Assembly (NCBI GenBank): GCA_963790505.1
Contig: CAWBOT010000005.1
Coordinates: 992,001-1,056,000, forward strand
Direction of reading: 5' to 3'
Source: Acidisarcina sp963790505
GTDB lineage: Bacteria > Acidobacteriota > Terriglobia > Terriglobales > Acidobacteriaceae
DNA length: 64,000 bases
Of the stretch, positions 41,465-51,383 are shown in pieces. The position numbers and the translations under genes are program-made. The number at the start of each line of letters is the position of its first letter. Position 1 is the stretch's first letter. The notes below the pieces were generated by a model that was not told the origin of the DNA, ran no database searches, and saw only the letters and a list, made by a program, of their open reading frames with translations.

Positions 41465-43234
41465 TTATTGCTTGTAAACCCTTGCTTCCCACGGCTTGAG
41501 GTTGAGGGTGGTGGTTTGTTGTTCGCTGCTGCTGAGGTTAGATACCGTCAGGATTCCGGCTTTTAGATTGTCCGGGAGGGCATAGGTTGTGGGGGAGGCG
41601 GAGAAGTTCAGCACGACCAGATACTTCTCGTTGCCGAGCGTGCGGGTGTAGCAGAAGATATTCGGGTTGGCTGGGTCGAGGTCTTTGTAGTCTCCGTAGA
41701 TAAGTGCTGGCGACTTACTCCTGAGTGCGATTACCTTCTGGTAATAGTGATAGACCGAGTCTGGGTTTGCTAACTCCTCTTTAGCGTTGATCTCCTTGTA
41801 GTTTGGGTTGACGGCGAGCCATGGTTTGGGGCCGGTGGTGAAGCCGGCGTTGCTGGTGGCGTCCCATTGCATTGGTGTGCGGGCGTTATCGCGGCCCATC
41901 CTTCTCAGGTTGGCGATGTAGTCGGCGGATGAGACCTTGCCGGTGAGGACATCAGCTTTGTATCCGTTCTTAGCCTCGATGTCGTCGAAGTCTTCCATGC
42001 GCTGGAAGGGGTAGTTGGTCATGGCGAGCTCGTCGCCCTGGTAAACAAAGGGCGTTCCTTTCAACGTGAATAACATGGTCGCGAGCAGCTTGGCGGAGGG
42101 TACGCGATTGGCGGCGGAGTCGTCGCCAAAACTGGAGACGAGACGCGGGTTGTCGTGGTTGGAGAGGAAGACGGTATTCCAGCTATGGATGTCGAGGGCG
42201 GCGTCCTGCTTGTCGTAGACGGCTTTGAGGCCGGGGAGTGTCCAGTCTTTCCACTGCTTGCCGTCGCGGTTGATGCGGACAGCGGCAAAGTTGAAGATCA
42301 TGTTGAGCTCGCGGCGGCGTTCGTCGACGAGGAGCGGAGTTTCGTCGAGGCTTATGCCAAGCGCTTCGCCGACGGTCATCACGTCGTACTTCGACATGAC
42401 GTTGCGATTCATCTCCTGGAGATATTCGTCGCGATGCGGGCCGTGGGCGTAGATGACATCGACTTGGTGAAGCTGGTCGGGGGTGAGTTCGGGGAAGGCC
42501 TGATTCTTGGAGATGAGCGGGATGACGTCCATGCGGAAGCCGTCGACGCCCTTGTCGAGCCAGAACTTCATGAGGTCGTAGACCTCGCTGCGGACCTTAG
42601 GGTTGTCCCAGTTGAGGTCAGGCTGCTTGGTGGCGAAGTAGTGCAGGTAATATTCGTTGGTCGCGGGGTCTTTTTGCCAGGCGGAGCCGAAGAAGAAGGA
42701 CGGATCGTTGTTGGGCGGCAGCTCTTTGCCGTCGGGGCCAGTTTTGCCGGGACGCCAGATGTAGTAGTCGCGGAAGGGATTGTCTTTGGAGGCGCGGCTG
42801 GCGACGAACCAGCGATGCTCGTCGCTGGTGTGGTTGACGACCAGGTCGATGATGAGGCGCATGTGGCGCTGCTTGATGCCGGCGAGCAGGGCATCGAAGT
42901 CGTCCATGGTGCCGAACTCTTTCATGACTTTGCGATAGTCGCGGATGTCGTAGCCGTTGTCGGCATTGGGCGAGTCGAAGTGCGGGCTGAGCCAGATTAC
43001 GTTGACGCCGAGATTTTGCAAATAGTCGAGCTTGGAGGTGATGCCGGGGAGATCGCCGATGCCGTCGCCGTTCGAGTCTTTGAAGGATCGGGGGTAGACC
43101 TGGTAGACGACGGCTTCTTTCCACCATTTCTGGGTGTAGCCGTTGGGGGTAGTGGCGGTAGGCGGTTGGGCGGCGCACAGGGCATGGGCCGATAGGATGG
43201 CTAGCATGGTGAGGGTAATTGGCTTCAGATTCAA
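41465..43234 (-). CDS. GH13 alpha-glucosidase (oligo-1,6-glucosidase/trehalose-hydrolase-like), secreted
   Basis: A 589-residue glycoside hydrolase of family 13, likely cutting alpha-glucosidic bonds in maltose, isomaltose or related oligosaccharides. Signal region LKPITLTMLAILSAHALCAAQ. Catalytic regions: DLVVNHTSDEHRWF, GFRMDVIPLISK (nucleophile Asp), MTVGEALGISLDE (acid/base Glu) and FLSNHDNPRLVSSFG. Also YQVYPRSFKDSNGDGIGDLPGI. Start set at TTG 43234 with GAGGAG upstream; ATG 43207 is the alternative. The frame stays open to 43378. Substrate class is inferred from overall family resemblance. Confidence 0.93.
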   Translation of the reverse strand: MNLKPITLTMLAILSAHALCAAQPPTATTPNGYTQKWWKEAVVYQVYPRSFKDSNGDGIGDLPGITSKLDYLQNLGVNVIWLSPHFDSPNADNGYDIRDYRKVMKEFGTMDDFDALLAGIKQRHMRLIIDLVVNHTSDEHRWFVASRASKDNPFRDYYIWRPGKTGPDGKELPPNNDPSFFFGSAWQKDPATNEYYLHYFATKQPDLNWDNPKVRSEVYDLMKFWLDKGVDGFRMDVIPLISKNQAFPELTPDQLHQVDVIYAHGPHRDEYLQEMNRNVMSKYDVMTVGEALGISLDETPLLVDERRRELNMIFNFAAVRINRDGKQWKDWTLPGLKAVYDKQDAALDIHSWNTVFLSNHDNPRLVSSFGDDSAANRVPSAKLLATMLFTLKGTPFVYQGDELAMTNYPFQRMEDFDDIEAKNGYKADVLTGKVSSADYIANLRRMGRDNARTPMQWDATSNAGFTTGPKPWLAVNPNYKEINAKEELANPDSVYHYYQKVIALRSKSPALIYGDYKDLDPANPNIFCYTRTLGNEKYLVVLNFSASPTTYALPDNLKAGILTVSNLSSSEQQTTTLNLKPWEARVYKQ

Positions 43235-43347
43235 CGCTTTTAAACTCCTCGCTCTACATGGAACAGCGAAGTTTGATGGTATTCCCAAAATTGGATCTCT
43301 GGAAACGCTCTGGCAGCTTCCAACAATTGGACTAGAACCGTAGTGCT

Positions 43348-43806
43348 TCAATGTATCGGGGGGCGAATTCCAATGCACATGCCAGTTGAGAGGTTGTCGA
43401 TATCCGCTTGGTTTACCAGCATCACGCGTAGGTCGGCTGTCTGCTGGATCGCTGCGATCAGGGTTGTGACGTCACCGTAAGATACTGACGGGTCCCCTGA
43501 AACATATATGACGCGCTCCGCACGTGTAGACATAATCTTTGCAACGTTTTGTGCAATGCTACTGGCAGACTCTGGTGCCTGGTCGTTGTAGCGAAGATCA
43601 CCGGATAGGACAGTTCCAGTTGGCCGAACGTGAAGGAAGATGGCGCGACCCATACAGTCTGTGTACGTCGGACGGAAGAGGTATGGGAGAAGGACAGGTA
43701 GGCCGTACGCATGCCGAGGGGCATTCGGTGAAATCGCCGAAGCGCAAAGAACAGCGGCCAGTGCCGCACTGTACATTGGCGCGATATTTGTCGGAAAACG
43801 ACGCAT
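43348..43806 (-). CDS. ExbD/TolR-like protein without the usual membrane anchor
   Basis: A 152-residue protein whose C-terminal 70 residues follow the ExbD/TolR periplasmic domain (VRPTGTVLSGDLRYN, AERVIYVSGDPSVSYGDVTTLIAAIQQTADLRVMLV). The N-terminal 30 residues (MRRFPTNIAPMYSAALAAVLCASAISP) look like a weak signal, not the standard long helix with the conserved Asp. No ExbB or TonB gene is nearby. It may be a secreted ExbD-like domain or a decayed copy. Family assignment is moderate. Confidence 0.55.
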   Translation of the reverse strand: MRRFPTNIAPMYSAALAAVLCASAISPNAPRHAYGLPVLLPYLFRPTYTDCMGRAIFLHVRPTGTVLSGDLRYNDQAPESASSIAQNVAKIMSTRAERVIYVSGDPSVSYGDVTTLIAAIQQTADLRVMLVNQADIDNLSTGMCIGIRPPIH

Positions 43807-43872
43807 CTTTCTTTGTTGCTCTTACACAGACTTGACACCGAACTTGACCATTCTGTTCCTTTCAAGGTATCC

Positions 43873-43937
43873 CCTCCGCGGCTGAGCCGTATTCACGATT
43901 GGAATTTTCTCGGCACGGCTGAAGCCGTGCCCCTTCA
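43873..43937. repeat. GGCACGGCTGAAGCCGTGCC hairpin repeat
   Basis: GGCACGGCTGAAGCCGTGCC (about 43912-43931) is an inverted repeat with 9-bp arms (GGCACGGCT and AGCCGTGCC) and a GA loop, followed by CCTTC. A similar CCTCCGCGGCTGAGCCG is at 43873, and a partial copy at 38847. It lies between the ExbD-like gene and ppx. Confidence 0.6.
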
Positions 43938-44098
43938 ACTCCAATCACCGTTGTCCCTTTAACTTCGGCCTTCGTAGCGGCTAGAGGTTATCGATTGAAG
44001 ACCTGTCTGATGCGCGTTCATCTTTCTCACAAGATGCTCGTGTATGGTGTGTTTTAACGCAACATACCCCAGAGGAATCCAGAGGCAGTCCCCCCAAA

Positions 44099-45655
44099 AT
44101 GCAGACGTATGCGGCAGTCGATATTGGTTCCAATTCCTGCCGATTAAAGATTGCGCGAGTGGTGCAGCACCGCCTCAAGGTGTTGCATGAGGACCGAGAG
44201 GTCACCCGGCTGGGCGCGAGCGTCTTCGATACCGGAGTGATCTCGCCGCAAGCGATGGCCGACACGCTGGCGGTGCTGAAGCGCTTTTATCGTTCAGTGC
44301 AGCAGTTTGGCGCCGATCAGGTGCGGGCAGTGGCCACTTCGGCGATGCGCGACGCCCGCAATGCTCGCGCCTTTCTGGCGTGGGTACGGGACGAGACGGG
44401 GTGGGAGGTCGAGATCATCTCGGGCCTGGAGGAAGGGCGACTCATCCATAGCGGTGTGATGAGCGACGAAGAGGGCGCGGCCGGCCACTGCCTGTTGATC
44501 GACGTCGGCGGCGGCAGTTGCGAGATTTCGCTATCGCAGCATAAGCGGATTAAAGACACGATCAGCCTGCCGCTGGGCGCGGTGCGTCTGACACAGGAGT
44601 TTCTGAGCAGCGATCCGCCGTCGGCGCAGGACATTGCACGGATGAAGCAGTTCATCGCGCGGGAGCTGCGACGGGCAGAACGGAGGAATATTGCTGCGCA
44701 GGTAAAGACGGTGATCGCGACGTCGGGATCGGCGGCCGCACTGGCGGAGGCGAGCAAAGCGCTGATCAAGACGCGTCCGGCCAAGAACGCGGCGAAGACG
44801 GGGTCCAGGGTTGACCCGAACCTGATTCCCACCCGATCTGTCAGGCGATTGGCGGAGAAGCTGACGAAGCTTGAGAATCCAGCTCGAGCGGCGGTTCCGG
44901 GGATCGGGCCGCGGCGCTCGGAGATTATTGTCGCGGGAGCGCACGTTTTTGCCGATCTGCTGGAGCACCTGGCGCTGCCCGGGTTCCGGTATTCGCCGAT
45001 GGGGCTGCGCGACGGGATACTGGCGCAGATGCTGGCGGAGCGCGACTCGCGCGCACCGGTCCACGAGATTTTTGAACGCGAACGCTGGGAGGGCGTGCTG
45101 GAGACCTGCCGCCGTTACGGGGTGGATCCGAAGCAGGCGGAGCCGGTATGCGCGCACGCAACGCAGCTCTTTCGCGACCTGCAGAAGGTCCATGAGATGC
45201 CGCCGGAGTATCTCGACTGGCTGCGGGCGGCGGCGATGCTGCGTGATATCGGCAAATTCATGAACTACCAGGGGCACCATCGCCACGCGCAGTACATTAT
45301 CGCCAACTCGGAGCTGTATGGCTTTACGCCGCACCAGCGGGCGCTGACCTCGGCGATTGCGCGCTATCTGGGCAAGAGCCGTCCGGTGGCGGAGGGGCGG
45401 ACGATGCGGCAGGTGCCTCCGCCGGACCATGAGCCGGTGAAGCGGGCGGTGGTGTTATTGCGGCTGGCGGTGGCGCTCAACCAGGACCGGGCGAGCGACG
45501 TATTGCGGGTGACAGTGAGGGTGTATCCGAAGCGGGTGATCCTGGAGCTGACGCCGGGACGAACCGGCGCCGAGCTGGAGTTGTGGTCGCTTCGCAAGGA
45601 AGCCGACTATTTCTTCGAGGTCTTCCGGCGCGAGCTCTTGGTGACGCTGGAGTAG
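44099..45655 (+). CDS. Ppx/GppA exopolyphosphatase/pppGpp phosphatase family protein with C-terminal HD-type domain
   Basis: A 518-residue protein. N-terminal Ppx/GppA fold with AVDIGSNSCRLKIARV (phosphate loop), AVATSAMRDARNARAFLAWVRDETGWEVEIISGLEEGRL and LLIDVGGGSCEISLS. The C-terminal 190 residues are the helical HD-like part (RYGVDPKQAEPVCAHATQLFRDLQKVH, AAMLRDIGKFMNYQGHHRHAQYIIANSE). It hydrolyses inorganic polyphosphate or pppGpp; which cannot be told from sequence alone. The stop overlaps the convergent sixA by 49 bp. Confidence 0.92.
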   Translation: MQTYAAVDIGSNSCRLKIARVVQHRLKVLHEDREVTRLGASVFDTGVISPQAMADTLAVLKRFYRSVQQFGADQVRAVATSAMRDARNARAFLAWVRDETGWEVEIISGLEEGRLIHSGVMSDEEGAAGHCLLIDVGGGSCEISLSQHKRIKDTISLPLGAVRLTQEFLSSDPPSAQDIARMKQFIARELRRAERRNIAAQVKTVIATSGSAAALAEASKALIKTRPAKNAAKTGSRVDPNLIPTRSVRRLAEKLTKLENPARAAVPGIGPRRSEIIVAGAHVFADLLEHLALPGFRYSPMGLRDGILAQMLAERDSRAPVHEIFERERWEGVLETCRRYGVDPKQAEPVCAHATQLFRDLQKVHEMPPEYLDWLRAAAMLRDIGKFMNYQGHHRHAQYIIANSELYGFTPHQRALTSAIARYLGKSRPVAEGRTMRQVPPPDHEPVKRAVVLLRLAVALNQDRASDVLRVTVRVYPKRVILELTPGRTGAELELWSLRKEADYFFEVFRRELLVTLE

Positions 45656-46155
45656 ATCGTCTTCATTACACGGACGTCATGCAGCCAGTTCAACGTGGCG
45701 GGGCGGCGAGTGCAGTCGATCTTGGCGAGACCCGCTTTGCGCATGCGGATGTTCGCTGTCTCCTTTTTGCCTTCGCCGGACTTGCCGGTAGTAATCAAAG
45801 AGCCGATAAATTGCGGCAGGTTCGGATTGTGCCCGACGACAAGTACATTTTCGTGCTTCGAGAATTCCGAGACGAGGAGGTTGAAGTCGGCCACTGAGGC
45901 AGAGAAGGACAGCGCCTTGGTGACATGAATCTTGGCTTCGTAGCCGATCTCCATGCCAACCAGTGATGCCGTTTGCATGGCGCGCTTGAGCGGGCTGGAG
46001 GCAATGACGTCAAAATGGACGTTCAGGGCATTCAGGTAATTGCCAATCAGCATGCACTGCTGCTTGCCTTCCTTATCGAGGGGACGCTTGGCGTCGAGGA
46101 GTGGGTTCTTGCGAGGGGTGCCTGCACTGGCATGGCGAAGTACGTACAAGTTCAT
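45607..46155 (-). CDS. sixA: Phosphohistidine phosphatase SixA-like (histidine phosphatase superfamily)
   Basis: A 182-residue protein of the SixA type. MNLYVLRHASAGTPR has the catalytic RHxxxG (RHASAG), followed by RPLDKEGKQQCMLIGNYL, ASSPLKRAMQTASLV, and VVGHNPNLPQFIGSL with the second His. SixA removes phosphate from histidine phosphotransfer domains in E. coli. The C-terminus is basic and overlaps ppx tail to tail. A similar pairing of Ppx and SixA is known in other genomes, though the link is unproven. Confidence 0.9.
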   Translation of the reverse strand: MNLYVLRHASAGTPRKNPLLDAKRPLDKEGKQQCMLIGNYLNALNVHFDVIASSPLKRAMQTASLVGMEIGYEAKIHVTKALSFSASVADFNLLVSEFSKHENVLVVGHNPNLPQFIGSLITTGKSGEGKKETANIRMRKAGLAKIDCTRRPATLNWLHDVRVMKTIYSSVTKSSRRKTSKK

Positions 46156-46280
46156 GATTCTGTTTGGCTTCTCTCTAGAGCGCGAATTCCGGCAAAGGAT
46201 GCGTGAGTTCTCTGTTCACACGATTGTAACAATTACGCAGGGGGTCGAATGTTAAAAGATTGCGGCTTCGGTTGGCCGGC

Positions 46281-48161
46281 CTAGCGCTTCAGCAGAACAG
46301 ATCCGGCATCCAGCATTTCATTCGCGATCTGGACGGCGTTTCGGCCCGAAGACTTGGCGCGGTAGAGGGCGCTATCGGCGGCCTCGACTAAATGGAGATG
46401 GGTGAATTGCGGATGGGGTTTTACGGTAGCGCAGCCGACGCTAATGGTCACGATGTCGTGAGGCGGGTTGCCGGGATGGGGCAGGCGGCATTGTTGAACC
46501 GCCTGACGAACCCATTTCGCCATCTGGCGGGCCCCCTCTGGTTCGGTATTAGGGAGGACTACGACAAACTCTTCGCCGCCGTACCGCGCCAACAGGTCGG
46601 CGGGACGGCTGATCAGCGGATTGATCGCGGCGACGATTTTGCGCAGGCATTCGTCGCCGCTCAGGTGCCCAAAAGCGTCGTTGTAGGCCTTGAAGCGGTC
46701 CACGTCCAGCAAGATCAGAGAGAGGCTGGTCTGCTCCCGCGCAGCGCGCAGCCATTCGCGCTCGAGCACCTCATCGAAATAGCGCCGGTTGGCAATCCCA
46801 GTGAGCGCATCGGAGCAGGCCAGATGGTTCGCAGTCTTGAGCGTTCGCTGCAGATCCGCCTCCTCTCTCTTGCGGCGCGAGATATCGCGCGCGACGCAGA
46901 CAAAGCCGGCCGGCTCTCCGTCGACTTCATCGGAGTAGAGGCGCATGCTGATTTCCAGCCAGAGGTAGGCGCCATCGGCCTTCCGGTAACGGAAATCTCC
47001 GGGCGGAGGCAAGATGCGGGTTTCGCGGTAGGCATCGAGCATGCGCCGGAGCGCGACGCCATCGTCGGGATGCACCAGGTCGCGAAAGGTTCCGGCCAGA
47101 ATCTCATCCGTGCTCCAGCCGAGCACCTCGACGACCGAGGGCGAGACGTAGGTGCGCCTGCCGTGGAGGTCGGAGAGAAAGATGATGTCGTTCGAAGCCT
47201 CGGCAAGCAGGCGGAAGCGCCGCTCACTGCCCCGGAGATGGTTCTGCAATCGTGCGCTCTCGGCCATCAGGACTTCGACGATGTAGAGCAGCAACATCGA
47301 GATCGCGATGAAGAACTGGAAGACCAGGTCACGCTCGGCAGGCGAATCGGTCCGGGCCAAGCCGACCGGACCATGGCGGAAGTTGGAGAGGAATCCACCG
47401 ACGATCGTGACTAGCAAGAGCCCCAGCGCCGAACCGGCCAGGCCCAACCGCATCCCGAGGAGCAACAGGAAGGGCAGGACAACGAAGAGAAACGGGAACC
47501 GCGTCTGCCAAAAAACGCCAAACGTAACCATTGCCAGAATGGCGAACAGACTGAGGACCTCGCGCCGTGAGCGATCAGCAAAGCCGTGGTGTTGATCGAA
47601 GGCGAGGTACAAAGGAGTGACGATGGCGATGCCAAGCGCGTCGGCGGTGAACCAGCGGAGAAAGTTATGCAGCGTCGGCTGGGCGAACTGCCCGTCCTGG
47701 GCGAGAGAGGCTGCGAGCGATGCGACCAGGGGCGGAACCAAGACTCCGCAGCACAGGAAGACCACGAGTTGCTTTCGTTGGGTCATGTCAGGCCTGGCGG
47801 CAATGACCGGATACAACAGCATTGCTCCCAGGACCGCCTCGAGCATGTTGCAGCAGCTGAGATAGGCGCCGATGGAGAGAGTGTCATGCAGACTGACGTT
47901 GAAGAGGAAATCAATCGTCCCGGCGACGGCGAGGTAAGCCGGCCAATGACGCTTTGGGCTGCACAACAGGATTCCCATCAGGAGCCCGTTGCTCGGCCAG
48001 AGGATGGTGACCCCGCCAACGGCCCAGCTGCCCTGATTCAAGAAGCGTGACGCAAATGAGAGGAAGCTGAGGAGAAGCGCAACCCTGACGAGGCTCCAGG
48101 GCGGCGGGATTCGCTGTCCTATCGAGTCGTTTCCCTGAACATCCAAAGCCGTGGTTCGCAT
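46281..48161 (-). CDS. Diguanylate cyclase with MASE1-like membrane sensor, PAS and GGDEF
   Basis: A 626-residue c-di-GMP signalling protein. About eight N-terminal helices (MASE1-like: VRVALLLSFLSFASRFLN, WPSNGLLMGILL), then a PAS domain (RFRLLAEASNDIIFLSDLHGRRTYVSPSVVEVLGWSTDEILAG) with PAC (FRYRKADGAYLWLEISMR), and GGDEF with YGGEEFVVVLP. The I-site RPAD lies five residues before GGEEF, so product inhibition is possible. Catalytic acids LLDVDRFKAYNDAFGH are present. No EAL domain. Regulation by an unknown ligand at the membrane is inferred. Confidence 0.93.
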   Translation of the reverse strand: MRTTALDVQGNDSIGQRIPPPWSLVRVALLLSFLSFASRFLNQGSWAVGGVTILWPSNGLLMGILLCSPKRHWPAYLAVAGTIDFLFNVSLHDTLSIGAYLSCCNMLEAVLGAMLLYPVIAARPDMTQRKQLVVFLCCGVLVPPLVASLAASLAQDGQFAQPTLHNFLRWFTADALGIAIVTPLYLAFDQHHGFADRSRREVLSLFAILAMVTFGVFWQTRFPFLFVVLPFLLLLGMRLGLAGSALGLLLVTIVGGFLSNFRHGPVGLARTDSPAERDLVFQFFIAISMLLLYIVEVLMAESARLQNHLRGSERRFRLLAEASNDIIFLSDLHGRRTYVSPSVVEVLGWSTDEILAGTFRDLVHPDDGVALRRMLDAYRETRILPPPGDFRYRKADGAYLWLEISMRLYSDEVDGEPAGFVCVARDISRRKREEADLQRTLKTANHLACSDALTGIANRRYFDEVLEREWLRAAREQTSLSLILLDVDRFKAYNDAFGHLSGDECLRKIVAAINPLISRPADLLARYGGEEFVVVLPNTEPEGARQMAKWVRQAVQQCRLPHPGNPPHDIVTISVGCATVKPHPQFTHLHLVEAADSALYRAKSSGRNAVQIANEMLDAGSVLLKR

Positions 48162-48423
48162 CGCTCCGCCGCGGTCAGACGTGGGACGAGACGCACAAAC
48201 ACTTCAAGGGTAGTTTGATAAGTCGCTCAATATGTTTTGAGCCTGATGGGATTGTCTGCTGGATTATCTCAGATGGGCGCGTCGCAGGCTACTGAATAAT
48301 AAGCACCTGGGCGTTTTGCCACGTGAAGCGTCCCGAAATGGAACACGACTTGGGGGCGTGGCGAAGCGGGAGAGCGGCTGGCCTTTGTGCGCGGCCTTGC
48401 GGTAACCTCAACAAGGAAACAGA

Positions 48424-49185
<762 letters not shown>

Positions 49186-49215
49186 CCAATAGCTTTTCAG
49201 CAGGAGAGAAAGCAG

Positions 49216-49746
49216 ATGTCACTTACCCCCGGAACGTATGCCGTCTTCACCACCAGCGAAGGCAAGATCACCACGAAGCTTTTTCCTGATCACGCGCCCA
49301 AGACGGTTGAAAATTTCATCACCCTGGCTGAGGGCACCAAGGACTGGATTCATCCGACCAGTGGGCCAAAGAAGGGCGAGAAGCTCTATGACGGAACGAT
49401 CTTTCATCGCGTGATTCCGAGCTTCATGATCCAGGGCGGAGACCCGATTGGGGTCGGCACCGGCGGTCCCGGCTACCGCTTTGAGGACGAGACCAAGGGC
49501 TCACCTCACAAGTTTGACAAGCCGGGCAAGCTGGCGATGGCGAACTCCGGCCCGAACACGAACGGCTCGCAGTTCTTCATCACCGTTGCCAACACCGACT
49601 GGCTCACCGGCAAGCACACCATCTTCGGTGAAGTGGTGGAAGGGCAGGATATTGTCGAGAAGATCTCCAAGGTCGCGCGCAATAACCAAGACAAGCCGCA
49701 CAAAGCGGTGGTGATCGAGAGCCTGGTGATCGAGCGGGTCGCGTAG
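49216..49746 (+). CDS. Cytoplasmic peptidyl-prolyl cis-trans isomerase (cyclophilin)
   Basis: A 176-residue cyclophilin without signal peptide: GTYAVFTTSEGKITTKLFPDHAPKTVENFITLAEG, then TIFHRVIPSFMIQGGDPIGVGTGGPGYRFEDE, GKLAMANSGPNTNGSQFFIT and HTIFGEVVEGQDIVEKIS. Active-site residues are retained. AGGAG precedes ATG 49216. It is closely similar in arrangement to its upstream neighbour, so the pair probably arose by duplication with one copy exported and the other staying in the cytosol. Confidence 0.95.
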   Translation: MSLTPGTYAVFTTSEGKITTKLFPDHAPKTVENFITLAEGTKDWIHPTSGPKKGEKLYDGTIFHRVIPSFMIQGGDPIGVGTGGPGYRFEDETKGSPHKFDKPGKLAMANSGPNTNGSQFFITVANTDWLTGKHTIFGEVVEGQDIVEKISKVARNNQDKPHKAVVIESLVIERVA

Positions 49747-49808
49747 TTTCCGACTGCATAGGCCTGCATCGAGCAGGGAGGAAAGATCGGAGTCGATGCG
49801 GCCTAAAA

Positions 49809-50306
49809 CTACTCTGGCGGCAGCCGCAGTTCTTCATACGGCTGCCCGAGTTCCAGGCACAGGGCTTCGACGGCGAGTTCGTGGTCGAGGCGCTGCGGCA
49901 GTCCTGAAACGGTCACTGAGCCAATGCAGCCTGCATTGACGACACGGATTGGAAACGATCCGCCATGGCTGACATAGTCTTGTAGATTGAGGCCATAACG
50001 AGCATAGATGTCGGTGCTCTTCTGCTGCATCTCCAGGCCTATCGCAAGCGAACTGCGATAGAAGAGCTTCGTCAAATTGCTCTTGCGTCGTATCCACTCC
50101 GGATTGTCAGGGACCGTACCGGGAAGTGCCGTGTAAAAGAGAGGCTGCGCGAAGCGCCGCACATCAATGACGATGCTGTGGCCGCGCTCGACCGCCAGCG
50201 CGCGCAACCGCGAGCCGAGCTTCCAGGCGTCCTCTTCGTCGAACTTCTGGTATTGCAGGCGCTGCTCCTGCAGGGCGATACGCGCGGTGTCTTCGACGAT
50301 CGTCAT
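49809..50306 (-). CDS. UPF0303 / heme-degrading-domain (DUF336-type) protein
   Basis: A 165-residue protein starting MTIVEDTARIALQEQRLQYQ. Conserved blocks: FDEEDAWKLGSRLRALAVERGHSIVIDVRRFAQPLFYTALPGT, RRKSNLTKLFYRSSLAIGLEM, YGLNLQDYVSHGGSFPIRV and GCIGSVTVSGLPQRLDHELAVEAL. These fit UPF0303 (HbpS/GlcG-like) proteins, whose role is unclear. Longer frames upstream to 50975 are shadows over mdh. It lies 78 bp downstream of the mdh stop, with a strong hairpin between. Confidence 0.85.
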   Translation of the reverse strand: MTIVEDTARIALQEQRLQYQKFDEEDAWKLGSRLRALAVERGHSIVIDVRRFAQPLFYTALPGTVPDNPEWIRRKSNLTKLFYRSSLAIGLEMQQKSTDIYARYGLNLQDYVSHGGSFPIRVVNAGCIGSVTVSGLPQRLDHELAVEALCLELGQPYEELRLPPE

Positions 50307-50322
50307 AACAACTCCATATTGA

Positions 50323-50348
50323 AGAGCCCGCTCGGTTGAGCGGGCTCT
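50323..50348 (-). terminator. Perfect 11-bp hairpin between mdh and the UPF0303 gene
   Basis: AGAGCCCGCTC / GAGCGGGCTCT with a 4-base loop. Read on the minus strand (mdh direction) it is followed by TTCAATAT, a weak U tract. It lies 36 bp after the mdh stop and just before the ribosome site of the next gene, so it may end most mdh transcripts or limit read-through. On the plus strand it is followed by GTTTT. Confidence 0.6.
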
Positions 50349-50383
50349 GTTTTGCGCCGAGGTGCGTTTGCCTGGGCGCGGGT

Positions 50384-51310
50384 TTAGACGCCGATTACAG
50401 CGCAGAGCTCCTTCACGGCGTCGGCGCTCTTCTGCAGGGCTGCCTGCTCGTCTGGAGTCAGCTTGATCTGGATGATCTCCTCGAGACCGCGCGAGCCGAG
50501 CTTGCAGGGGACGCCGATATAGAATCCATCGATTCCATATTCGCCTTGCAGGTAGACGGCGCAGGGCAGGATCTTCTTCTTGTCCTTGAGGATTGCCTCT
50601 ACCATTTCGACGGTTGCGGCTGAGGGAGCGTAGTAGGCGCTGCCGGTCTTGAGGTGCTTGACGATCTCGGCGCCGCCGTCGCGGGTGCGCTGCACGAGCC
50701 GCTCGATCGTTGCGGCGTCGAGGAGGTCGGTGATTGGAATTCCGGCGACGGTGGAATAGCGGGGCAGCGGGACCATGGTGTCGCCGTGGCCGCCGAGAAC
50801 AAAGGCGGTCACGTTTTCGACGGAGACTTTCAGCTCCTCGGCGATGAAGGTGCGGAAGCGAGCCGAATCGAGGACGCCGGCCATGCCGATGACGCGTTCG
50901 CGATTGAAGCTGGCCTGCTTGAACGCGGCCTGGGCCATGGCATCGAGCGGATTGGAGACGATGATGAGAATGCATTCCGGCGAATGCGCTACAACCTTAC
51001 CCACGACATCGGACATGATCTTGTAGTTGGTATGCAGCAGATCGTCGCGGCTCATGCCGGGCTTGCGCGGAATGCCGGCGGTGATGACGACGATGTCGGA
51101 GTTCGCCGTATCGGCGTAATCGTTTGAGCCGAGAATGTGGCTGTCGCGCTTCTCGATTGGCATGGCTTCGAGCAGATCGAGCGCCTTACCCTGGGGGATT
51201 CCTTCGACGACATCGATCAGCACGACATCGGCTAGCTCCTTCGAAGCGATCCAGTGGGCGGCGGTTGCGCCGACGTTTCCTGCTCCGACAATGGTTACTT
51301 TCTTCCGCAT
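50384..51310 (-). CDS. mdh: Malate dehydrogenase
   Basis: NAD-dependent TCA-cycle enzyme, 308 residues, of the LDH-like MDH group. MRKKVTIVGAGNVGATAAHWIA holds the nucleotide loop; then TAGIPRKPGMSRDDLL, SNPLDAMAQAAF, GMAGVLDSARFRTFIAEEL and the catalytic GGHGDTMVPLPRYSTV. AGGAGAATT precedes ATG 51310. It follows icd by 131 bp with a repeat between them, so the two may form a TCA-cycle operon. Confidence 0.96.
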   Translation of the reverse strand: MRKKVTIVGAGNVGATAAHWIASKELADVVLIDVVEGIPQGKALDLLEAMPIEKRDSHILGSNDYADTANSDIVVITAGIPRKPGMSRDDLLHTNYKIMSDVVGKVVAHSPECILIIVSNPLDAMAQAAFKQASFNRERVIGMAGVLDSARFRTFIAEELKVSVENVTAFVLGGHGDTMVPLPRYSTVAGIPITDLLDAATIERLVQRTRDGGAEIVKHLKTGSAYYAPSAATVEMVEAILKDKKKILPCAVYLQGEYGIDGFYIGVPCKLGSRGLEEIIQIKLTPDEQAALQKSADAVKELCAVIGV

Positions 51311-51383
51311 AATTCTCCTTCAATTTGAGCGCGATCCGACGTTCTATTTCGAAAGCGCTGGAACCCCAAATCCCTCCACTCAC

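Noticed and set aside
42155..43195. 346-codon antisense frame over GH13
   Set aside because: Shadow; all catalytic regions are on the minus strand.
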